Assembly: GCA_910575605.1 (NCBI GenBank)
Contig: CAJTEW010000014.1
Location: 1 to 64,000 of the forward strand
DNA from: Lachnospiraceae bacterium
GTDB taxonomy: Bacteria > Bacillota > Clostridia > Lachnospirales > Lachnospiraceae
Direction of reading: 5' to 3'
DNA length: 64,000 nucleotides
Made by a program: the position numbers and the translations under genes. Below, in pieces: positions 58,165 to 64,000 of the stretch. The notes under the pieces are model-generated. The model had not been told where the DNA came from, made no database searches, and worked only from the letters and a program-made list of their open reading frames with translations. Every line of letters starts with the position of its first letter. The stretch's first letter is position 1.

Positions 58165-60120
58165 CTATACTCTCTCAGCAATACGTCCGCTTCTATAAGC
58201 CTCTAAAAGCATCTTAAGATCCTTAATCTGCTCCTTCATGTCCTTTCCAACATCCGTATCTCCCACACGCTTTCTTTCAGATGTCCGTTTTACCATCACG
58301 CTGTTGGAATGGATATCACTTTCCTTTTCAATGGCCGCCTCTGTAGATTCAAAAGGCTCATGGGCCGCCAGAATCAGCCCGTGGGAATTATAGATAAGTG
58401 TATAGCCTGCTATCCCTGTTTCATTCTGATACGCCTTGGAAAAACCACCGTCGATAACAAATACCTTCCCACCGCATTTAATTGGATTTTCCCCATTTTT
58501 TGTCTTTACCGGCACATGACCGTTAATAATGTGAGTACCTTCCGTATCAAGTCCGAATTCCTTTAAAATATTATTTACTACATCTTCCTCTTCAAGGAGA
58601 GTGTAGTATGGATTCTTTGTCTCCTTATGGGTCTCCTTCTCCTTCAGAAAATAACGTTCAAAGGTTGCCATCTTGTCTTTTCCAAAAAGCGGAGAGCCTT
58701 CGCTCAGCCAGATATACCACATCATATCCTTCCCCCGCTCTTTCTCCCTGTCATCCAGAGCATAAAAGCCCTTCCTCACATAGCTTTCCAGCACCTCATA
58801 AAGACTTTTTCCCTTATAAGTCTGTCCATAAATACGCACCGGCTTTAAGCTTCCGTCCTCCCGCAGAGGCACGCAGCCATGATACAGGAGATTGTTATTA
58901 TATACCTTATAAAGAGCCCCCTTATTTAAGAGAAATCTCATATGCTCCTGGAGCCTTGTGCAGTTTTCAAATGCCTTTGTAAGGCGCTCCATCACATCCT
59001 CCTCTGCCGCAGTAAGAACATACGGCTTTTTAGGATCAACTGTTGGGAAATACTTATCCTTAAGCTCATAGGTTTTACCATCAATTTCAATGGTTCCCTT
59101 TTCAAAGTCAATTCGATGCAGTAAATTTCTGTCCGCCATCTTAAAACCTGGGTTCTTTCTGATAATCTGCCCTTCCACCTTAAACTGTATAATAGAAATG
59201 GCTTTATGCATCATCACATCTAAAAGCATCTGGTTCTTTCCATAATCCGGAACTCCTTTGAGCTGAAAGCATTCGCAGGGATCATCAGCGTATGTATCCA
59301 TTGCAAATGTGGCAAGCGGAAGAAGATTGATTCCATAGCCGTCCTCGAGAATATCCAGATTCCCGTATCTTGCACAAATTCGTACTACATTTGCAATACA
59401 CCCCCTCTGTCCTGCTGCCGCTCCCATCCACAGTACATCATGGTTTCCCCACTGGATATCAACCGAATGATATCCCATAAGCTTGTCCATAATAATATGC
59501 GGCCCTGGGCCTCTGTCATAAATATCTCCCACTATATGCAGATGGTCTACTGTAAGCCTCTGGATCAGCTCACAGAGGGCAATAATAAACACCTCTGCCC
59601 TGCGGATACCAATAATCGTATTTACAATAGAGTTATAGTAGGATTCCTTGTCTGAAGAAAGTTCCGGCTTTTCAGTAATAAGCTCTTCAATTACATAAGC
59701 AAATTCCTCTGGCAGTGCTTTGCGGACCTTCGAACGGCTGTATTTGCCTGCAGCGCATTTACATACCTCTATCAGGCGGTATAATGTGATCTTATACCAG
59801 TCCTCCATGTTATCCTCTGTCTTTTTTACTCTTTCTATCTTTTCCTTTGGATAATAAATAAGAGTAGCAAGGGACTGCTTGTCCCTGCTGCTCATCGTAT
59901 TGCCAAATACATCGTCAATTTTATGACAAACCGCGCCGGAACCATTCTTAAGAACATGGGCGAATGCCTCATATTCCCCATGTATATCTGTAAGGAAATG
60001 CTCTGTGCCTTTCGGGAGATTTAAAATTGCCTGCAGATTAATAATCTCCGTAGATGCTCTGGCGATTGTCGGGTATAGCTGGGATAAACGCTCCAGATAG
60101 CGCGATTCTAATTCTTTCAT
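58165..60120 (-). CDS. fbp: Fructose-1,6-bisphosphatase class III
   Basis: Gluconeogenic enzyme, Mn-dependent, of the Firmicute-specific class III. The metallophosphatase core is 'VGDIYDRGPGPHIIMDKL' and 'VDIQWGNHDVLWMGAAAGQ', with a late histidine in 'THIINGHVPVKTKNGENP'. The 651 residues are typical of the class, unlike the 330 of class I. AAAGGAG precedes the ATG. It lies 28 nt after dapB and may be read from the dapA promoter, although dapB is not a functional partner. A PEP/AMP-type control cannot be seen by eye. Confidence 0.95.
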   Translation of the reverse strand: MKELESRYLERLSQLYPTIARASTEIINLQAILNLPKGTEHFLTDIHGEYEAFAHVLKNGSGAVCHKIDDVFGNTMSSRDKQSLATLIYYPKEKIERVKKTEDNMEDWYKITLYRLIEVCKCAAGKYSRSKVRKALPEEFAYVIEELITEKPELSSDKESYYNSIVNTIIGIRRAEVFIIALCELIQRLTVDHLHIVGDIYDRGPGPHIIMDKLMGYHSVDIQWGNHDVLWMGAAAGQRGCIANVVRICARYGNLDILEDGYGINLLPLATFAMDTYADDPCECFQLKGVPDYGKNQMLLDVMMHKAISIIQFKVEGQIIRKNPGFKMADRNLLHRIDFEKGTIEIDGKTYELKDKYFPTVDPKKPYVLTAAEEDVMERLTKAFENCTRLQEHMRFLLNKGALYKVYNNNLLYHGCVPLREDGSLKPVRIYGQTYKGKSLYEVLESYVRKGFYALDDREKERGKDMMWYIWLSEGSPLFGKDKMATFERYFLKEKETHKETKNPYYTLLEEEDVVNNILKEFGLDTEGTHIINGHVPVKTKNGENPIKCGGKVFVIDGGFSKAYQNETGIAGYTLIYNSHGLILAAHEPFESTEAAIEKESDIHSNSVMVKRTSERKRVGDTDVGKDMKEQIKDLKMLLEAYRSGRIAERV

Positions 60121-60148
60121 AACTTTTCTCCTTTGGTAAATCTGTCCT

Positions 60149-60901
60149 CTATATTACATCGGACATATCATAAAGGCCGGCAGGTTTCCCGGCCAGAAAT
60201 TTTGCCGCCTCTACGGCACCTTTTCCGAATACAGCTTTAGAATAGGCCGTATGCTTAAACTCTATAACCTCGTCCGGACCGGCGAAAATGATCTCATGTT
60301 CTCCCACAATCGTTCCTCCACGCACAGCGGAAATCCCCATCTCTTTTTTATCTCTCTTTTCTCTTTTCTGGCTTCTGTCATATACATATGTGTATGCATG
60401 ATCCATTGCCTCATTGATGGAATCTGCAAGTGCCAGTGCAGTGCCGCTGGGTGCGTCTACCTTCTGATTATGGTGGCGTTCTACAAGTTCAACATCAAAT
60501 CCCGCTCCCGCAAGTACCTTAGCTGCATCCTTTATAAGCTTTAAGAGGAGATTGATTCCAAGAGACATATTTGCCGATTTTAAAACTGCAGTCTTTTTCG
60601 ACGTTTCTTCCACCTTTACAAGCTGTTCTTCGGAAAGGCCGGTTGTGCATAAAACAACTGGAAGTTTTCTTTCCCCGCAGTAATCAAGAAGCCGGTCCAC
60701 TGCCTTTGCATTTGAGAAATCAATGACCACGTCTGCCTCCACATCACATTTTTCAATACTGTCAAATACAGGATAGGTATTAGAAATGCCTGTGTAAGCA
60801 TCCACACCTGCCACAAACTCTATCTGAGCATCCTCCTTTACAAGCCCGGTTATGACCTGCCCCATCTTTCCATTACATCCGTGCATAACTGCCCGTATCA
60901 T
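60149..60901 (-). CDS. dapB: 4-hydroxy-tetrahydrodipicolinate reductase
   Basis: NAD(P)H-dependent step in lysine and peptidoglycan precursor synthesis. The nucleotide-binding loop 'HGCNGKMGQVITGL' lies at about 6-19 and the active-site segment is 'ERHHNQKVDAPSGTAL' (about 151-166). The ATG at 60901 is preferred because GGAGG is then 10 nt away; an ATG at 60910 touches the binding site. The result is 250 residues. It follows dapA, its pathway predecessor, after 118 nt containing a hairpin. Confidence 0.95.
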   Translation of the reverse strand: MIRAVMHGCNGKMGQVITGLVKEDAQIEFVAGVDAYTGISNTYPVFDSIEKCDVEADVVIDFSNAKAVDRLLDYCGERKLPVVLCTTGLSEEQLVKVEETSKKTAVLKSANMSLGINLLLKLIKDAAKVLAGAGFDVELVERHHNQKVDAPSGTALALADSINEAMDHAYTYVYDRSQKREKRDKKEMGISAVRGGTIVGEHEIIFAGPDEVIEFKHTAYSKAVFGKGAVEAAKFLAGKPAGLYDMSDVI

Positions 60902-60956
60902 CACTATCATTCCTCCTCGTTTTTACTTACGTATCTTATTTTTCATCTTATAACAG

Positions 60957-60986
60957 AAGGGTATCTTATTTTAAAGATACCCTTTT
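60957..60986. terminator. Hairpin between dapA and dapB
   Basis: AAGGGTATCTT (60957-60967) pairs perfectly with AAGATACCCTT (60974-60984). A T-run follows on the plus strand; on the minus (coding) strand only CTGTTATAAG follows. It may therefore be a partial terminator, a processing site or an mRNA-stability hairpin rather than a full stop within the dapA-dapB transcript. Confidence 0.5.
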
Positions 60987-61019
60987 CTTCTCTGTCAAAT
61001 TATATCATCCTTTGATATC

Positions 61020-61910
61020 TTATGCTAATTTAATTCCAAAGTCCTTCATCGCCTGACGAAGCTTTTCTGTATGCCCGGGCGTCAGCTCTGTAAGCGGCAT
61101 ACGTAGAGGCCCGCAGTCCATTCCCATAAGTTTAAGCGCTTTCTTTACCGGAATCGGATTCACCTCACAGAATAGCTTCTCACATAGTGGAATTGCCTTA
61201 AGCTGAAGCGCTGCACTTCCCGCCACGTCACCTGCAAAAAACTTCTCACAGATATCATGCGTCTCCTTTGGAGCCACATTAGAGAGTACAGAGATAACAC
61301 CCTTTGCCCCAAGAGAAAGAAGGGGTACAATCTGGTCATCATTTCCAGAATACAATTCAATATTTCCGTCAGTAAGAGACATAATCTTCGCCACCTGGGA
61401 AATATTTCCCGACGCTTCCTTTATTCCTACAATATTATCTACGCTCTTCACAAGCTCTGCCACTGTTGCAGGCTCAATATTGCATCCGGTGCGGCTTGCC
61501 ACACTGTACATAATAATCGGTGCCTTCGCCTCTTTTGCTACCGCACTATAGTGTGCAATCAGCCCGGCCTGCGTCGCCTTGTTATAGTAAGGAGTCACAA
61601 GAAGCAGTCCGTCCGCTCCATACTCCACAGCCTCCTTTGACATCTCGACTGCTGTCCTTGTACAGTTGGAACCTGTGCCTGCAATAACTGGAATCCTTCC
61701 CCTTGCCCGGTCTATAGCGAACTTCACGCATTCCATATGCTCTTCTTCTGTCATCGTCGCGGACTCACCCGTCGTTCCGCATATAATTATACTATCCGTA
61801 CCATTTTTACAATGATAGTCAATTAATTCGTCCAATTTATCATAATTGATGCTCTCATCTGCATTAAATGGTGTAACAATCGCCACACCGGCGCCTGTAA
61901 ATACAGCCAT
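61020..61910 (-). CDS. dapA: 4-hydroxy-tetrahydrodipicolinate synthase
   Basis: Condenses pyruvate with aspartate semialdehyde. The (beta/alpha)8 barrel shows the threonine pair in 'CGTTGESATM' (about 42-51), the tyrosine in 'LLVTPYYNKATQAG' (near 133), the Schiff-base lysine in 'VGIKEASGNISQ' (near 161) and the end 'PLTELTPGHTEKL'. The start at 61910 is preferred for its spacing from AGGAGG; 296 residues. A strong promoter lies directly upstream. No lysine riboswitch fits into the short leader. Confidence 0.95.
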   Translation of the reverse strand: MAVFTGAGVAIVTPFNADESINYDKLDELIDYHCKNGTDSIIICGTTGESATMTEEEHMECVKFAIDRARGRIPVIAGTGSNCTRTAVEMSKEAVEYGADGLLLVTPYYNKATQAGLIAHYSAVAKEAKAPIIMYSVASRTGCNIEPATVAELVKSVDNIVGIKEASGNISQVAKIMSLTDGNIELYSGNDDQIVPLLSLGAKGVISVLSNVAPKETHDICEKFFAGDVAGSAALQLKAIPLCEKLFCEVNPIPVKKALKLMGMDCGPLRMPLTELTPGHTEKLRQAMKDFGIKLA

Positions 61911-61945
61911 ATCCATCCTCCTGATTTTTCTATTTATTACCTAAA

Positions 61946-61974
61946 ATTTTATCATCAATAAGGGGGGATGTCAA
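61946..61974 (-). promoter_or_regulatory. Promoter of dapA
   Basis: On the minus strand a perfect TTGACA (61969-61974) and TAAAAT (61946-61951) are 17 nt apart. It starts a new transcription unit downstream of the SSB-like gene. Confidence 0.85.
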
Positions 61975-61992
61975 TGAAAGCCTCACCCGAAT

Positions 61993-62622
61993 TTAACCTT
62001 CTATACATTCCAGTTTGCTTACCGATACTTCATAGGCTGTGCGCTCCTGCGTCTCTGTTTCCGTCAGCTTTTTTATGTAGGTTCTGCTTTGAATCCGCCC
62101 ATATATCTGCACATGTTCGCCTACTTCAAAGGTCGAGGCAAATCTTGCATTTCTGCCCCAGCAGATACATGGTATGTAATCAGACTTTCCATAAGGCCGG
62201 TTGACGGCAAGAAGAAGATCCGCAATCTCCCTTCCCAGCGGCGTTTTACGGTAAATCGGCAGCTTACATATGTAACCATCAAGGAAAATACTGTTTGTCT
62301 TAGCCCCGTCAAGCTCCTCTTCTATAAATGACACTTCTCTTACGAATACGGATAATACCAGCCGGTTCTTTTGTTCGTCGTGCCTGTTATAAGAACGGAA
62401 CTGCCCGCTTGCCATAATAAACTCGCCGATATAGTCCTGCGACACATCGATAAGCCGTTCGGATATCATAAGCGGAATCCTGTCTTCAGAGCTGCTAAGC
62501 CTGCGGACTCTTACATCTACCATGTAAAATCCTTCCCCGAACACCTCATGGCTGAAGGTAAATTCGGAAGCAACTTCTCCCATAATGGTTACCTGGTTGT
62601 TTTCAATAATCTTATCTGACAT
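61993..62622 (-). CDS. SSB-like single-stranded DNA-binding (OB-fold) protein
   Basis: A 209-residue protein that appears to carry two OB-fold halves: about 8-105 ('VTIMGEVASEFTFSHEVFGE' to 'LVLSVFVREVSF') and about 115-205 ('NSIFLDGYICKLPIYRKTPL', 'VNRPYGKSDYIPCICWGRNA', 'GEHVQIYGRIQSR'). The second half resembles the core of SSB and PriB-like proteins, in particular 'IPCICWGRNARFASTF'. It lacks the acidic DF-tail of standard SSB, so it is not the main replicative SSB. GGGAGA precedes the ATG. It lies upstream of dapA and divergent from typA. Confidence 0.75.
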   Translation of the reverse strand: MSDKIIENNQVTIMGEVASEFTFSHEVFGEGFYMVDVRVRRLSSSEDRIPLMISERLIDVSQDYIGEFIMASGQFRSYNRHDEQKNRLVLSVFVREVSFIEEELDGAKTNSIFLDGYICKLPIYRKTPLGREIADLLLAVNRPYGKSDYIPCICWGRNARFASTFEVGEHVQIYGRIQSRTYIKKLTETETQERTAYEVSVSKLECIEG

Positions 62623-62716
62623 AATTTTACATTCTCCCTTCCTCTGAATCGTATTTCATGGTCATTAATTAGTCTATGAAGCAGTCAGCTGTTTTAGAAC
62701 AACATTTTTTCATGTC

Positions 62717-62744
62717 TTGTAAAATCTGTAAAATGTGATACACT
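62717..62744 (+). promoter_or_regulatory. Possible promoter of typA
   Basis: TTGTAA (62717-62722) and TACACT (62739-62744) are 16 nt apart, about 46 nt before the start codon. The boxes are imperfect. Confidence 0.35.
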
Positions 62745-62790
62745 ATTAGAGTTATTACATTAAAATAGGTAGAAGAAAAGGATGATTTAG

Positions 62791-64000
62791 ATGAAAACAA
62801 AACGTGAAGATGTACGTAATATAGCGATTATAGCCCATGTTGACCACGGCAAGACCACCCTGGTTGACGAGCTTTTAAAGCAAAGCGGTGTATTCCGTGA
62901 AAATCAGGAAGTAAAAGAGCGCGTCATGGATTCCAACGATATTGAAAGAGAACGCGGTATCACAATCCTTTCCAAAAATACTGCCGTCTATTATAAAGGA
63001 ACCAAGATAAATATTATTGATACTCCAGGGCATGCTGATTTCGGCGGAGAGGTGGAACGTGTCCTTAAAATGGTAAATGGAGTCATTCTCGTAGTAGATG
63101 CTTTTGAGGGCGCTATGCCTCAGACAAAATTTGTTTTAAGAAAAGCTTTGGAGCTCACTCTTCCTGTCATCGTCTGCATCAACAAAATTGACCGCCCTGA
63201 GGCAAGGCCTGATGAGGTTATTGACGAGGTACTTGAGTTGTTCATGGATTTAGATGCCTCCGACGAACAGTTAGACTGTCCCTTTGTCTATGCGTCTGCC
63301 AAGGCCGGGGTCGCTGTCCTTGACCTTACAGACGAAGAGCGGGACATGAAGCCTCTTTTTGAGACAATCCTTGGCTATATCCCGGCTCCTGAAGGAGACC
63401 CAGATGCCGATACACAGGTGCTTATCAGCACTATTGATTATAATGAATATGTAGGCCGCATCGGTGTAGGCAAGGTGGACAATGGTACCATTAAGGTCGG
63501 AATGGATGCAGTTGTTGTTAACGAACATGACCCCGGACGGCAGGAAAAGGTCCGCATCAGCAAACTGTATGAATTCGATGGTCTAAATAAAGTAGATGTA
63601 AAAGAAGCCGCCATTGGTTCTATTGTCGCCATCTCAGGAATTGCAGATATTTCCATCGGAGATACCATCTGCTCCCTCGAAAACCCGCAGGCTATTCCTT
63701 TCCAGAAAATATCTGAGCCTACCATTGCCATGCAGTTTATTGTCAATGACAGTCCCTTTGCAGGATTAGAGGGAAAATATGTAACCTCCCGCCATTTAAG
63801 AGACAGGCTCTTCAAAGAGCTTAATACAGATGTCAGCCTCCGTGTAGAGGAATCTGACAGCACTGACAGTTTTAAGGTATCTGGACGGGGAGAACTTCAT
63901 TTGTCCGTTCTTATTGAAAACATGCGCAGGGAAGGCTATGAATTTGCTGTCAGCAAAGCCGAGGTGCTCTACAAAAAGGATGAAAACGGAAAACTCCTGG
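62791..64000 (+). CDS. typA: Ribosome-associated GTPase TypA/BipA (3' end outside window)
   Basis: The open frame starts at the ATG at 62791 ([20 protein letters not shown]) and runs unbroken to the window edge, 403 codons of about 610 expected. G1 AHVDHGKT (15-22), '[14 protein letters not shown]', G3 '[16 protein letters not shown]' and G4 NKID in '[16 protein letters not shown]' are intact. Domain II follows at about 200. TypA acts on 50S ribosome assembly and stress adaptation. An AAAAGGA site lies 11 nt upstream. It is divergent from the SSB-like gene. The family match is unambiguous despite truncation. Confidence 0.95.
   Translation, partial: MKTKREDVRNIAIIAHVDHGKTTLVDELLKQSGVFRENQEVKERVMDSNDIERERGITILSKNTAVYYKGTKINIIDTPGHADFGGEVERVLKMVNGVILVVDAFEGAMPQTKFVLRKALELTLPVIVCINKIDRPEARPDEVIDEVLELFMDLDASDEQLDCPFVYASAKAGVAVLDLTDEERDMKPLFETILGYIPAPEGDPDADTQVLISTIDYNEYVGRIGVGKVDNGTIKVGMDAVVVNEHDPGRQEKVRISKLYEFDGLNKVDVKEAAIGSIVAISGIADISIGDTICSLENPQAIPFQKISEPTIAMQFIVNDSPFAGLEGKYVTSRHLRDRLFKELNTDVSLRVEESDSTDSFKVSGRGELHLSVLIENMRREGYEFAVSKAEVLYKKDENGKLL

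Noticed and set aside
61911-61992. Lysine riboswitch before dapA
   Set aside because: The leader between the promoter and start is about 30 nt, far too short; none is seen before lysC either, which is internal to an operon.

Overview
The window is a stretch of a low-to-moderate GC Firmicutes chromosome, most likely Lachnospiraceae (gut Clostridia). This rests on the AGGAGG-type ribosome binding sites, TTG/GTG starts, and the gene families present: EFR1-type flavodoxin/ferredoxin, DUF1836, YerC, class III FBPase, eukaryotic-type HisA, ApgM-like protein beside hom, and CyuA. The genus cannot be fixed from the sequence alone. No rRNA, tRNA, CRISPR array or phage block was recognised.

Layout. 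(1) 1-1022: a mobile-element-like margin holding the first codons of an IS3-like OrfA and two coupled small genes with their own promoter, ending at the 3' end of rlmD. (2) 1023-5345: rlmD, a small acidic membrane protein and pcrA. (3) 5424-13563: a nine-gene molybdenum cofactor and molybdate-uptake operon (mobA, moeA, mobB, a molybdopterin-binding protein, moaA, a MOSC-MogA fusion, modA, modB, modC). A candidate Moco riboswitch with an attenuator precedes it, and a YheO/DauR-type regulator is divergent. (4) 14446-19699: an EFR1 protein, a heterodimeric ABC exporter pair and a divergent DUF1836 gene. (5) 19710-29717: yerC, a PHP phosphoesterase, two small conserved unknowns, asparaginase, leuS, cyuA with a divergent LysR gene, an amidohydrolase and a small P-loop protein. 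(6) 29811-36500: an unknown membrane protein, the trkH/trkA potassium system and a divergent EF-G paralogue. (7) 36740-39282 (+): a 43-residue membrane peptide, tyrA and aroA. (8) 39344-48034: the protein quality-control run tig-clpP-clpX-lon-engB with an AI-2E permease, preceded by a lipoprotein and a DJ-1 protein. (9) 48196-49174 (+): a CYTH protein and an XRE regulator. (10) 49184-53962: prfB (programmed +1 frameshift), hom, an ApgM-like protein and lysC. (11) 54014-62622: secA, eukaryotic-type hisA, a low-complexity lipoprotein, class III fbp, dapB, dapA and an SSB-like OB protein. (12) 62791 to the right edge (+): typA/bipA, truncated by the window.

The window joins housekeeping blocks (translation, proteolysis, secretion, aspartate-family and aromatic amino acids) to one well-defined accessory pathway, the Moco operon. 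Lysine and threonine precursors are served by lysC, hom, the ApgM-like candidate homoserine kinase, dapA and dapB. Most genes lie on the minus strand. Convergent junctions are closed by compact two-way terminators, two of which overlap the stop codons of both flanking genes. I found no convincing new defence or mobile system. The observations most worth a second look are the Moco riboswitch candidate, the Cys-tailed molybdopterin-binding protein, the EF-G paralogue with an altered G4 motif, the ApgM-like gene between hom and lysC, and the element boundary at rlmD.
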